Source: Paramecium pentaurelia (Eukaryota; Ciliophora; Oligohymenophorea; Peniculida; Parameciidae). Taken from it: a stretch of 64,000 nt of DNA. This document shows, piece after piece, positions 11,933 through 24,349 of the stretch (positions are counted from its first letter, which is position 1; every line of letters starts with the position of its first letter). Where the stretch lies: positions 265,851-329,850 of the forward strand of contig CAJJDO010000050.1 of the NCBI GenBank assembly GCA_905183005.1, written 5' to 3'. The notes beneath the pieces were generated by a model that searched no databases, had not been told where the DNA came from, and saw only the letters and a program-made list of their open reading frames with translations. The position numbers and the translations under genes are program-made.

Positions 11933-13142
11933 ATGATTCACAAAAATGTTGTATTTGGAAATCATATTACAGCTAATAAGTTAGAAAGATTAGTTAAAAA
12001 ATAAAAGATATTGTTAAAGTCATCATATGATACAAAAGAAACAAAAAATAGAAAAATATGTAAATCTAAAAGCTTCAAATTCGAAATTCATCCACGCACT
12101 TTTTAAGAAACTCACAATTCTCCATTAAAAAATTAAATACAATTAGAGTTACCTAGCGAAAGAAGTCCTATTCGTCTTGCTTCTTCTAAGCCAATTTTAG
12201 AATTTTTTTCAAGGAGTTAAAAATCAATGACTAGCCTATAATTAAAAAACACCATTATTGCTAATAAGTTGCAAAGGAGATGGAGTAATTATGAATTAAT
12301 TAGTGAAAAATAAAAGCGCCTCAATAACAAAGCTCCAAAATCAGTTATTAAATATTAATATCTTATGGCAGTAAAAGCGAAGAAAAAGAAAATTCAAAGA
12401 ATGAAAATGTAATACAGTAAGTTCATTTTACTATATAGAGTTTTTGGGGAAAAAGAATAATAAAGTTAAAAAAACCAGAAGTAAAACTTAGCCATTAGAT
12501 CCTGTTATTAAAATGAGACACAAAAGAGCTTAAACAGAAATTAAAGAATATAATGAAGGACTTATTTTTCCTTTGGAACATAGTTTAATTAGAAAAATTG
12601 TTAAATTAATAATGATGAAGAAAACAGCTGTTAAAAGATAAACTTGCTTTTAAATTCCAAAAGGAAGTATGCTACTTTCAAAAGAAAAATTAATTAGATT
12701 TTAATAATAAATTAATGAAAAATTGGTTTCATAATCAGAATCAGAGAGTTAAATTGATGGATCGCCTTGCTTAGATTCATTAAGAGCATATTAAAGAAGA
12801 GTTAATTTTGAAGAGAAAAAATTTTAGATTAAAATTATGTCAAGGAAGAAGAAAAACCTAATTAAAGCATTATAAAATAAACAAACATTCAGTATCATTA
12901 ATTCTTATGTTTCAAACAAGGCTAAAACCTAAAATTCAATATAACAATAGAGTTTTTAGAATTCTCTTCATTAGAAGAGCACATAATAAACACTTTGTGA
13001 TTTTATGTCTAAATAAGGAGATAGATTAACAACATTTCATAGTACTCATGAGTAGCCTTAAATTTAGTAAAAAACAAAACGATCAAATATGTTAACTAAA
13101 TTATTTCCTTATCTACAACCTTAAAAAAATATCAGCAAATGA
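11933..13142 (+). CDS. Lysine-rich uncharacterised protein
   Basis: 395-residue product after removing one 22-nt intron (12417-12438). It is strongly basic and Gln/Ser/Lys-rich throughout, with no membrane segment. Two segments resemble each other: ITANKLERLVKKQKILL near the N-terminus and IIANKLQRRWSNYELISEKQ around residue 105, suggesting an internal repeat. No known domain is recognised. The composition suggests a disordered, possibly cytoskeletal or nucleic-acid-associated protein, which is inference only. The ATG chosen is the first in the open frame; stop is TGA. Confidence 0.65.
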
Positions 13143-13750
13143 TTTTAAATTTTCCAATTATTCTCATTAATTAATTAATTATTTATCTAAATCCTATGTT
13201 AACTTTTCTGATTTTTCATGTTTCTAAGAAGGTTGAAATAATTCCAAAATAGTTCTTTATTATTAAATACATTTTTTTAATCTTTATATATTTCAAATAA
13301 CTATTTTTAATCCAAGATCAACAAATGCAAAGTATTATTGTACTACCAAGCTCTCTTAATTAATATTAAAGTAAATTCTAATTGAATTATTAATTACTCA
13401 TAAATCTTAAAGCAATAGTTCAGCTATAAAAATAAGTAATCATCCTTAAAATCTATTAAAAAAATTATATTAGAAGTATCTTCATTAGAATGCAACTGTA
13501 AAGAAGTTAATCAAAGACAATATGATTTTTAATGAGTAAAAGTCTTTTTTTTTTCATCCCTTGACACAGAAAATTCTATTTAAATATAAGTTTTGCAACT
13601 TGCATTTGATTAAATCATATTTAAACTTAAACTGATATAATCACAATATCATATAACTAAATCCCTTTAAATTTTCTCAACATCTATAATTTAATTAAAA
13701 GAATTGGTATAAATTTTTATAATAAATTTAAATAATATTTTAATTCTTTC
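13143..13750. other. Intergenic region
   Basis: About 600 bp. It contains a 66-codon plus-strand frame starting at ~13326 (MQSIIVLPSSLNQ...) of unknown significance, too short and low-complexity to call a gene. Confidence 0.35.
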
Positions 13751-14637
13751 ATGCCTTTATTATTAATTTGTGGCCCTCCAGCAAGTGGTAAAACATAAAG
13801 AGCAATAGAAATACAAAAATTCATTAAAGAAAAGATGAATAAGGAATCTATTATTATTAATGAGGAGAATTTACATTTAATAAAAGATGATGCATATAAA
13901 GATAATACAAGTGAAAAGATGACAAGAGGGTTTTTAAAATCTAATGTTGAGAAATATATATAGGCTGGTTAATTAGTCATATTTGATTCTATAAATTATA
14001 TTAAAGGATTCAGATATGAGCTTTATTGTTTGGCAAGAGCTGCAAAAACTACTAATTGTCTAGTATATTATAATTATAGTTAGTTATACTTAAATGTACC
14101 ATTGGAGATTTGTTAGAAGAACAATGAAAATCGTGAAAATAAATTTAATGATAACCTATTAATTGATTTATATAAAAGGATGGAAATTCCTAAATAGAAA
14201 GATAGATGGGAATGTCCTTATTTTGAAATTAGATTTCAAGAAAAAACACCCCTTGATGAGATGGCAGAAGTGCTTTTTTATGCAGAAAAAACTGCAAAGG
14301 ATCCTATTGCTACAAAAAAAGTAATAATAAATAAATAAAATAGGAATAATAAAATGAAGGAAATTTTGTACATGAATAAGAAAAGAGAGTTTAAGATATT
14401 TTAGATTAGATCATAAATAAATAAGTTGAAAGTCTTTAAATTGGAAATGGAACAATTAAGTTTTAAGGGACAAAAGCATTACTGGTTTTAAAACGTGCTT
14501 TAAGCATAATTGAATTAAAAAAATTAAGATTAGAGTTTTTGAATATGCTCAGAATAACACCAGTAAAAACATTAGAGTAAACTAATGAGGCATTCATAAA
14601 TTTTATCTAAGCTCAAGTAGAGAGATTGGGCCTTTGA
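13751..14637 (+). CDS. KTI12: KTI12-like Elongator-associated P-loop protein
   Basis: 287-residue product. It opens with MPLLLICGPPASGKTQRA, a canonical Walker A placed at the extreme N-terminus as in Kti12 / PSTK-type ATPases. Next come VIFDSINYIKGFRYELYC (the DxxNYIKGxRY signature of Kti12) and later MEIPKQKDRWECPYFEI, matching the R-x-E-x-P-x2-x-x-RW-D-x-PLF region. A 23-nt intron at 14321-14343 is needed to reach the conserved C-terminus (LVLKRALSIIELKKLRLEFLN). In yeast Kti12 binds the Elongator complex and supports wobble-uridine modification of tRNA; a like role is inferred from homology. Length is close to the family norm. Confidence 0.82.
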
Positions 14638-14806
14638 GATTTTCTTATTTTTAACATATAATTATTTAATCATATGTTATAATTTTGGAAGATTTTAATT
14701 TCTCATTTCTCTAGAGACATAATTAAATGAAAAAAAAATATATTTATATTGTGATATCAGAATCTAATACATCTTAATTTTTTTCACTATCTTTTATCAT
14801 TAAGTA
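14638..14806. other. Short intergenic spacer
   Basis: AT-rich spacer of about 170 bp between two same-strand genes; no feature seen. Confidence 0.4.
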
Positions 14807-15869
14807 ATGAATCTATTCACAGACTCATAAGCGATCAAATTTTTAACAAATTGTGAAGACCTTTTAAATTCAACACTTGACCAAGGCTAACTTGATTAAA
14901 TGTGTCATGAACTCATTGACTCTTTTTGTAATTTTTAGAAATATCTTTAGATTTATATTTAGAGGAAATATAAAACTACAAGAGTGAAATATGCTTTGAA
15001 TTGAAATCAAAATAAGCTGAAATCGATATGCTTAACTTTTAGATTTCAAAATAAACAAATCAACTTGAAGATCAAAAAAGCGATTTAAATAGATAGATTG
15101 ATATCTGCTAATAATTAGAATAATAGTTGCAATTCTTTGAAGAGAAATCTTTGAAATCTGAAAAAGAAATTTTAAAGGTAGAGACTGAATTGAGAAAAAA
15201 ACTTCATTAGCAGAATTAATAATATCGAGATTAGATTTAAACATTAATGAGTGTACAATAAGAAATAGATAAACAGATTCTTCAACTCTCTAGAGAAAAA
15301 GGCTAACTTTAATTATAATTTGAACAACTCTAGAAGAAATATGAAGATTAGTAATTTTTGATATAAAATTTGGCTGAGTAATTGGCTAATGTACAAACCA
15401 ATTCAAGTATTATTACTAAAATACAGTAAAATAATAATTCTATAGATGATAGTTAAGATGAATCAATTGAACTAAAATCATAACAAAAAGAAAGTTAGTA
15501 TTCAAATTGTATATCACATAATTAAATTAATTTTAAATGGGAAAAAATTTAACCTAGTATATCATCCATTAGGAATTCTATAACAATAATAAATCCAACA
15601 AATACGAAATGCGACATATAATCAAGAGAAAAAATTAAATCCTTTGTACTTCTAAGTACTAGCAAAGAAAAGTAATATGATCCTTATTATGAATTTTTTA
15701 AATTGGTTATTTTTTTTAATAATTTTAGATTACTCAATGTGTTAAACTAGACTTAGGATAAGCTCATATATATACTATGAATTTTGATCATCTTTTCGAA
15801 AAGTTTAAAAAAGATTGTATACCTTTCAATCAATGGTATTAGAAAATAATAGACGAGATTTTTTCATGA
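14807..15869 (+). CDS. Coiled-coil protein, uncharacterised
   Basis: 338-residue product spliced from three exons (introns 14928-14950 and 15706-15728, both 23 nt). Residues ~45-210 are a long Gln/Leu/Glu coiled coil (for example LKSKQAEIDMLNFQISKQ, then LQLSREKGQ-type heptads). The C-terminal ~60 residues form a distinct compact segment: YDPYYEFFKLITQCVKLDLG then HLFEKFKKDCIPFNQWYQ. No known domain was recognised in that tail. Probably a structural or trafficking coiled-coil protein. The Lys/Glu-rich coil and multiple TAA/TAG glutamines are typical of ciliate proteins. Confidence 0.68.
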
Positions 15870-16060
15870 AATATACTAAGTATTAATTTTATACAGTTTT
15901 AAATTAATTATTGCACATCTTATATTTTGCCGCTTAATCAAATTTTTTTTACATTTATTTATTTGAATTTGGAAAATTAATATTTAATAGAATTTACAAA
16001 TTAATAGAATTAGAGAATGGAAATAAAGATTTGGAAAAAATATATCAATTAATATATTAA

Positions 16061-19000
16061 ATGTAATACTTTTAAGAATTAGCAAAGAAATAATTGAGTG
16101 GTGATGGTCGTTTGATTGAATCTCCAAGACTCTGTAATGAATAAGGAACCAAATGGTTAATTGGATATAATCATATTATTGCAAGTGATGAGGATTATGA
16201 AAAATTTAAGAATGGAATAAATAAGGATCAAGCCGAAGAATTATTAGTTCAAGATATCAATAATGCTAAAATTGTACTTCAATATGACTATAATGAATAA
16301 TATGGAGAAAATAGTTTTTAATAATTAAATATAGGCTGCTAATATTTACTACTGTCTATTCTTATGAATACAGGAAGGTTGTTATAATATACTTAATTGA
16401 TAAAGGAGTGTTAAAAAAAGAATTTTTATGAAGCTTTGAAATTGAATGAAAGGAAGCATAATAGCGATGAGAATAAATAAAATATGTTAAAGCTTAACTA
16501 CATAGAGGAACGAAAGTTTTTTTAAGAACATTTTGATCAAAATGGAAATCCAATAAAAGAGGGTGTATGGATATATGACATACCTTAAAAAAATGAAGAA
16601 GAACTAGCCTATGCTACTGAGAAGCTTGATGATATATTTACAACATTAGAGCAATTTTCTATATTTGCTATAAAAAGTGAATTAGAATTTTGTAATCGCA
16701 AGAGTTGTGAATGGATATAATTCTTAAGGGATTTGGAAGGAAAAAAGTATAATTATGTAAGTTACAATGAAGAATAAAAAAAGTGGTTTCCTGTAAATGT
16801 GAAGGATTAAGAATATTGTATAATTGGATACTCTCACATTTGTAAACCCGAAGAAGTATTAGGATATAAAGATGGTTTGGATGATGGATAAGTTAACTAT
16901 TTATTTTTAGCTGATTATGATTAAAATTGTTTGAAATTAAGGAGGTTTTTGAAATAGGAATATCCAAATATAGATTTTGATAGTCTTAATTCTTAAGCTT
17001 AATTATTATTAATAGACTTATCTTTTAGAAATTGGCCATTAATATAATATAAAAAATCAATTGATCTTGTTTTATAAAATAAAATATAGGAAGCAATTAT
17101 AGAAAGTTACATATATTACAGACCATGTGAGTCAGTTAATTCTCATTATTTAATTAGATAGGATGAAATTAACAAATTTATTAATTTGATTTCTTCAACT
17201 TATTAATTTTAACAAAAGGCTTAAAAAAATTTCTTAGAAAATCCTAATTTGAATAAAATAGTTGGTGTTAAAATAACTGAAAATAATTTCAGTTTTGTTC
17301 TCAATGAAGAAGCTGAAACTTAGATTTAGATATTAGATTTAATGACCTTTTTAAAAGTTTATTATGATCCAGAATTTGCAGATTAACAATTTGATATGAC
17401 ATTTTCATTAGAACCAGAAGAAGATGATTAAGAAATGAATAGTCAATATCAATAAAAAGTCTATTTCCCAAAATATTTAGAAGGGACACATGTAGGAGAA
17501 GTACTATATGAAGCTGATTTTCTTTTAAAATAAATGAGTTTGGGAATAGAAGTTTTGTCAAGAGAGCCATTATAAACTAGACCTTTTGATTATGGAAATT
17601 TAGATATATAGCCACTATATAAATTAGATCCAGAATATTTTGCTAGACTATTTCTTAAAATTGGAAAATTGAAGTTAAATATAGTAGAAGATAAACATAA
17701 TCATATTCATAAATTAGAAATTGAGAAAATTTAATTAACTGTTGATGCAAGAATTGTTAATCAAGAACTTTAAGATGAAGTAGTTTAAGATGAAAATAGT
17801 GGAGCTTATAAATTTGCAATTTAATTTGCAAAAAATTATGATTAAATTGCTCAAAAATATCCTATCTTAATAAGACTAAGACAAGTGTTAATGGCTAATT
17901 ATTTAGCCAAATACATGTTTGAAAAAGGGGTTTCAATTGAATATAAATTGATTGAAGAAATCTTCAATTAGAATCTTATTCCAAATTATTAACCTTTTAT
18001 AAGTCCAACATTAAAATTAGATGTAGAAGATGAATATTAGATTATTAATGTAAGAGGTGGAATAGATGGAAATACAGATGAATTAAATATATAAGTAGAG
18101 TAAGGTATTAATGAGCTCAATAAAAACCCAAGTTTACAGAGTGTTGAAATATAATCAGAGATTGTTGATACTAAATTAAAAAGAGTAGATAGTGTATCTA
18201 GTGTTTCTACATAGGATTCAAATGAAGAAATGGTTGATTTATAATAGAAGATAGAATGTGTAAAATGTAAAAATAGTTTAGAATAAAGTGAAATAAAAAA
18301 TGATGTTGAATCTAATATTTGTAAAAGTTGTTTAGGTTAAAAATGTTCAAAATGTTAATAATTCTTTAATTATTCTTTATAGAATATTGAAAATGAGATA
18401 TATTGTAAAGAATGTATAAAATGTCATGAATGTAATAAATAAAAACCAAGATAAATGTCTGGATCCTTTTTTTATCATGAAGATTGTTTAAAGATATCAT
18501 AAGATTCAATACTTAAAAAAGAAATGATTGCTTATATTAAGAAATCTTTTGGAACAAAATAAAAAAAAGGTGATAATAACAATTCAATTATTACTTTTTA
18601 ATCTCAACTGTATCCTTGTTTAAATATAAAAGATTATTTAAGATATGTAATTGGTTATAATCATCCACTTATTAAGAGTAATATTCCAATTGATCCTAAA
18701 ACATTTAAAATAACTTAAGAATAGGCTGATAACTATTTAAATGAAGATTTAGATTAATTTGAAAAGGAGTTATATGAATTTTATTGTAGAAAAAATAAAA
18801 AGCCATAGGACATTCCTGAAAACATGAGAATGTTACTGTTGTTTGTTCTATTCATTTTTAAAGATTTCAATACTATTCTCAATCTAGCTAATTAATAAAA
18901 TTATAACCATCTTTACGTTGCAATTGAAAAATTTAAATATCCACTATAAGGTATAGATATTCTAAAGAGATAAGTTGATATGATTTTAGAATTCTTTAAT

Positions 19001-19090
19001 GATCATTTTCATAAAGCAGATGGAAGTGTTAGACAAAAAGATTTAAAAAGTTAGTTTAAAAAATACCTACCTACCTATAAAAGAGATTGA
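16061..19090 (+). CDS. LIM-domain protein with three T4-lysozyme-like modules
   Basis: Intronless frame of 1010 codons. Three segments match the phage-lysozyme (GH24) fold by their IGYxH turn followed by an acidic helix: module 1 around residue 35 (KWLIGYNH ... NKDQAEELLVQDINNAK), module 2 around residue 252 (EYCIIGYSH), module 3 around residue 863 (YVIGYNHPL ... TQEQADNYLNEDLD). Family enzymes need Glu, Asp and Thr near this turn; Asn stands where Asp is expected in modules 1 and 2 and the Thr is replaced, so hydrolase activity is doubtful. Residues ~730-810 hold a LIM-type zinc domain (C-x2-C, C-x2-C, C-x2-C ... C-x2-C-x2-C-x2-C ... H-x2-C). The upstream 16061 ATG is the first in frame. The C-terminal 290 residues are duplicated in inverted orientation at 21075-21954. 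Confidence 0.72.
18217..19090 (+). repeat. Inverted segmental duplication, copy A
   Basis: This stretch, encoding the LIM domain and the last lysozyme-like module, is nearly the same at DNA level as 21075-21954 on the opposite strand. Homology starts abruptly at ttcaaatgaagaaat and runs to the stop codon; identity appears roughly 90 percent by eye, with runs of perfect match of 60 nt or more. See copy B. Confidence 0.9.
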
Positions 19091-19247
19091 TAATTGTCAA
19101 TAATTTATATGTAACAATAACACTTTTTAATGTTAATTAATATCATTCTAATTTCCTTCAATCAAATCATAATTAATCATGTTAATTTAGTCTTAATTTT
19201 AATTTAAATATATATATAAATTTGATTACAATATTATTAATAATAAA

Positions 19248-20317
19248 ATGTAATAATAAAAATTAAATTAACAGCCTTAAAACATAAAAAAAATAGAGGG
19301 TTCATCAACTAGTCCTTATGGTAAGATAAAGTTTGAGAATAAGTAATCCTAAAATTCTCCAAGCATATTAGTATTAATATATTAATTTTTAGAAAGAAAT
19401 TGGCTAATATGTTTATAATTTAAATGATGTAATTGGAACTGGAGAATTCAGTTCAGTGTACAAAGGTCAAGATTAAAATACAAATGAAATAGTGGCTATC
19501 AAGATTATTGATAGGAAAAGCATTTAAAACAATTAAATTTTTCGAAGTTTATTAGTTAATGAGATAAATATCCTAAAGTCAGTAGATAATAAATGTTTGC
19601 TTAAATTATACAATTATCTTGAAACAATGAATAATATCTATATTATAACTGAATTTTGTTCTGATGGTAATTAGTCTGTAGATTTTAGGTGATTTGCAAT
19701 CAATAATAGAAAAAAAAGGATATTTACCAGAACATAATGCAGTAAAGATATTAAAACATCTTATTAAAGCATTACTTTATTTAAAGGAGAGAAATATTGT
19801 ACATAGAGATATTAAGACATAAAATATTTTAGTTTCAAATTAAATACCTAAATTAGCAGATTTTGGATTTGCAATAGACTTGAATCAACCTCAAACAAAG
19901 TATATAAATAATATATGTAGAGATATTTTATAAATAGGAACTCCATTATATATGGCTCCAGAAATATATTCTCATTATTAATATTCTTCAAAAACAGATT
20001 TATGGGCACTTGGTATTGTATTTTATGAAATGCTATTTGGTATGAAATTATGAAATAATTAGGAAAGGTACCATTCAATGCTAAAAATCCGAAAGAACTA
20101 GAACAAATGTTTTAATTTCATAGAAAAAATTAATCAATATAATATGATAATGGTCCATAAAAAATCACAGAGGCAGCCTAAGATTTTCTTAATTCCATAT
20201 TAGTGATTGATCCTAAATAAAGATTTGATATTTCATAGGCTGCTAATCATCCATTGATATAAAGTACTTTTTATAAATATAAAAGATCCACATCCACATG
20301 CAAATAAATAAAATTGA
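19248..20317 (+). CDS. ULK/ATG1-like serine/threonine kinase
   Basis: Spliced from five exons (introns 19371-19392, 19667-19688, 20040-20062, 20264-20285). The kinase domain is complete: IGTGEFSSVYKG, VAIKIIDRKS, LYLKERNIVHRDIKTQN, KLADFGFA, IGTPLYMAPEI and KTDLWALGIVFYEMLFG. DFGFA, the LYMAPE segment and short loops resemble ULK/ATG1 kinases, which start autophagy, but there is no long C-terminal regulatory region, so the assignment within the kinome is tentative. A ~45-residue Gln/Ser-rich leader precedes the domain. The first intron decides the start: without it the leader falls out of frame. Product about 325 residues, ending PHPHANKQN. Confidence 0.82.
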
Positions 20318-21074
20318 TGTATTGTTAATAATCAATCAAATATCTATTATATATATTTAGAAAATAATTATAATTATCTATTTTATTAAATTATATTTTA
20401 ATTAAATTCCTATCAAATGTGTTTTAAATATTTAGAGAAGAAAAGTACAACTATATGTTATAAATAAGTATGCAAATTAATAACATTTATTTGAATGTAT
20501 AATTAAATCAAGGATCTCATTATCTTCAAAAATTCTATATAGTTTCTTTTTTCTGAAGGAATAAATTATCTTCAATATTCTAAATAATATTCTCAAATGA
20601 GAGGCAAAATTTATCAATAATTATGATGAACATACAAATAGGTATTATTTTTACTCTCATTAAAAAACTAATGAAAAAAATTAACTCATCCATATTTTGT
20701 TAAAAATTAATAAATATTCAAATAAAACTATAAATTAAATGAAAAAAGAATAGAGATATACAATAATTTATTTCATAATTTTTTTTAATACAATCTTAAA
20801 ATTCAGTCTACAAGAATTTTAATTATTATAGTTGATTAATCCTCACCCCAAAAATATAAATTTATTTAATTTAATCTTTAAACCACAATTAATATTTATT
20901 CTATCATATTATGAGCAAAAAGTGTTTCATAATATTGTCCAAATGATAGTAAGTTAGAAAAAAAATTTAAAATAATTTTTCACTCTAACAAGGGTGTAAA
21001 ATCGAACATTTATAAGATGACAAAATAAATAAATTATCTGATGTTGATATCAATTTGTATTAATAAAATAATTA
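20318..21074. other. AT-rich intergenic region
   Basis: About 760 bp between two convergent genes. Very AT-rich with no coding frame recognised. It is the spacer between the kinase and the inverted duplicate; the duplication does not extend into it in any way I can see. Confidence 0.5.
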
Positions 21075-21954
21075 TCAATTTCTTTTAAAGGTAGGTAAGA
21101 ATTTTTTAATCTAAATTTTTTAATCTTTTTGTCTATCACTTCCATCTGCTTTATGAAAACGATCATTAAAGAAATCTTATGCCTTTTCAACTCTTGCTTC
21201 TAGAAGTCCTATACCTTCTTATTTTGGATATTGTATTTTAGTAATTTCAACGTAGAGATTGTTATAATTTTTTTAATGAGCTAAATTGAGAATAATAGTA
21301 TTGAAATCCTTAAAAATGAATAGAACAAACAACAGTAACATTCTCATGTTTTCAGGAATGTCCTATGGCTTTTTATTTTATCTTAAATAAAATTCATATA
21401 ACTGTTTTTCAAATTAATCTAAATCTTCATTTAAATAGTTATCAGCCCATTCTTAAGTTATTTTAAATGTTTTAGGATCATTTTTTGTATTACTCTTAAT
21501 AAGTGGATGATTATAACCAATCACATATCCCAAATAATCTTTTATATTTAGAAATGGATATGGCTCAGATTAAAAATTAATAATTGAATTGTTTTGATCA
21601 CCTTTTTTTTATTTTGTTCCAAAGGATTTCTTAATATAAGCAATCATTTCTTTTTTAAGTATTGAATCTTATGATATCTTCAAACAATCTTCATGATAAA
21701 AAAAGGCTCCAGACATTTCTCTTGGTTTGTATTTATTACATTCATGACATTTTATACATTCTTTACAATATAACACATTTTCAATATTCTATAAAGAATA
21801 ATTAAAGAATTATTAACATTTTGAACATTTTAAACCTAAACAACTTTTACAAATATTAGATTCAACATCATTTTTTATTTCACTTTATTCTAAACTATTT
21901 TTACATTTTACACATTATATTTTCTATTAGAAATCAACTATTTCTTCATTTGAA
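21075..21954 (-). repeat. Inverted segmental duplication, copy B
   Basis: Reverse-strand near-copy of 18217-19090. Reading frame is kept along the whole length; small differences include substitutions (for example Leu for Gln, Asn for Ile) and a few codon-sized insertions near the 3' end. The upstream edge lies within the coding sequence of the gene at 21075-22337. Confidence 0.9.
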
Positions 21955-22337
21955 AAACATTTATCTTTTTCTTAATGAACTATTAATTCATTTTACTCTA
22001 TGTTATTATTAGGATTGTTTAAACTTATTGATTCACAAAATTAATGGTCTAATTATTATGTTTACATTTTGATATCTTTAAATAATTCTTAGATTTAAAA
22101 ATTAGAGTTTAAACTTCCTCTAATTCTGCTATCAATTAATATTGACAAGATAAATTCTTCTAGCCTATTTTCAAGATCACTAACATTGGTTGTTTATTAT
22201 ATATGATCTGAATGATCTAATGTCAAACAATCAATACAATAAAGTGCCCCTTTTAAGCATGAACTATTTTAACATATACCTATTATTTTATTTTCTTAAT
22301 GCACCTTACAACTTAATTTAAGTAAGAAATTGTTCAT
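21075..22337 (-). CDS. Chimeric B-box-like / LIM / lysozyme-like protein
   Basis: Intronless frame of 421 codons. The N-terminal ~127 residues are unrelated to the gene at 16061: they have a Cys/His cluster (LSCKVHQENKIIGICQNSS, then CIDCLTLDHSDH) like a B-box, as in the protein at 1253. From residue ~128 the protein copies the last 290 residues of the gene at 16061, with the LIM domain followed by one lysozyme-like module (YVIGYNHPL). The frame is intact, with no stop or frameshift, so the chimera is probably expressed. Ends PTFKRN before TGA. Origin by duplication with inversion and fusion to a B-box gene is the simplest reading. Confidence 0.75.
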
Positions 22338-22454
22338 TATTTAATTTAATCATATAATTCTTATGTAAATAGATTATTATAAATACTTGTATTTCTATTA
22401 AATTATAAATTAATTATAATTTATATCAATAATATTAAATAATAATAAAATCAA

Positions 22455-23985
22455 TCATAAAAAATCTAATTCTCCATCATACTCTGCCATTTTAATGATT
22501 TAATCAATTATCTACATATGTGAGTAATCACTTGTATTTTTTTAAATATCTTATATAATGGGTTCACCTTAATATTTCAAGAATTCTCCAACATATCTTT
22601 CAGGATAAATTGCTAATTAATCAAAATTTCAGATACTTTCTCCAGTTTCTAGAACTGTAAATGCAATAAACAAATAATCATCAATTTTAATAAAATATTT
22701 ATCATTTTAATAGAAATCGCTGATCAATTTGAAAATTGGAAATTCAATGATTGTTTATTCTTTGTATCTAGATTTTAATAATTAAAGAATCAAAATACAA
22801 GTATTAGGTGGAAATTCCTAAAATAAGTAGATAGATTACATAATTATTTTTATTGGCTATTTAAACTTGTCTTACAATTTTCTCAAAACATAAATCTTAT
22901 TCATTTGATGCAAAATTATTATCATCCTCAATAATTTATAAAAATCCTTGATAGATTAATTTAATTATTGTTAAATCCTGACTAAGATTACTTGAAAGGG
23001 CATTAGAATAAAAAGTCAATAGATGATATTTTTCTAAAAGAAGCTTAATATGATATAAGCTTTACTTTCATCATTTATTTATTCTTTTCGTTTATTACAT
23101 TTAACATTTTTAATGCTTAAATACCTAATTTGGTAGATTCCTAATGTTGAATCATATTATTGAATGCAGATAAAGCATCATCAATAATTAAATATTTATT
23201 AAATTGATTAATAACTTCAAATTAATTGATATAATTTGATCCTATAACTGCTCTCATAGTCTTAAAAGATTATAATTTAAGATCATCATCTACAGTTGAT
23301 TAAGAGATATTATCTATTATTTCTAATATTTATTCCATATTTTGTTCTTTGTAATTATTAAAAAATAGATGAGCAATAATTTTGAGATAATTCATACTTA
23401 ATTCTTCATGACATCCATGAGTTGTGTAACTATAGTAGATATTAGTTAATAATTATAAACTTTAAGCTAACTTTAAAGCTTCATCTGAATTTAATTCAAC
23501 TATAAAATTGAATATGATTTTAGTCAACTATTTAGTTTAAGAACAATATTGTTACATTTTCTTTTAATTCATCTGAACTGCCATTCAAGAGATTATTCAA
23601 ATTAACTATTTAACTTTAACTTAGTAATTATAACATCTATTCTCTTTTCATGTGGTATGTGAAATTAGTTAAAAGTTTAGAACATTCTTATGGGAAATAT
23701 TATAATAAATCAAAGGCAATTTAGGCACCAGGTCTATTTTATTAAAAAAATATACATTAGAGCAGTGATAATTTAAGGACAAATATCTTTCTTGGAAGAT
23801 AAAAAATCATTTAAGTTTTCTAAACATTGAGGAATATTTTATTTAGAAATCAATTGATCATAATCTAGTTTAGGAAAATCCAAGGGGATTGATTAAATAA
23901 TGCTAGTTCTTTTTTTTGTGAATATCTCTTCATTTTTTTCTTTTCTGATTTAGACTCTGAATAATTCCCTCTTCTCTCTTATCAT
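22455..23985 (-). CDS. Importin-alpha-like protein
   Basis: 470-residue product with five introns of 22-28 nt. The N-terminus MIREKRELFRVQIRKEKNEE...KKR matches the basic importin-beta-binding segment that opens importin alpha. The rest is predicted all-helical, about 40-residue helical units as in ARM repeats, e.g. KENLTKIIFNFIVELNSDEALK. The classical W-x3-N array for NLS binding is not obvious, so the ARM part is divergent. Importin alpha carries nuclear proteins bound to importin beta; ciliates keep many specialised copies for macro- and micronuclei. The function is inferred from the N-terminal domain. Ends MAEYDGELDFL. Confidence 0.55.
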
Positions 23986-24349
23986 TTAATTAATATAAAT
24001 ATAAATGTTTAATAAAATATTCTTATCTTAATTCTCAAGTAATTTAAAAATAGTATATTCAATAAATTGATATAAAGAATTACTATTCAATTTACTTATC
24101 TATTCTATAAATCACATTCATCATCAAATAAAAATAAATATTTAAATTGTAAATTTAGGCTTTAGCTATTCTGCATCATCCGATTATATAAAAGAAATTC
24201 ATTACTAAATTATATTCGTAAATAACATTACATAAAAGTAACTTCATCCCAACAACCAAATATGCAACCAATTATTTCCAATTCTTTATAATTAATGATT
24301 TGCATCTTATAGTAACAATTCCAATTACATAATTTAAATAATTAAATTT
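23986..24349. other. Divergent intergenic region
   Basis: About 360 bp between divergently transcribed genes (importin-like on minus, U1-70K on plus), thus likely carrying both promoters. No distinct motif recognised. Confidence 0.5.

Noticed and set aside
20840..20852. Isolated CCCCAAA resembling a ciliate telomere unit
   Set aside because: A single unit inside AT-rich intergenic DNA with genes on both sides; not a telomere.
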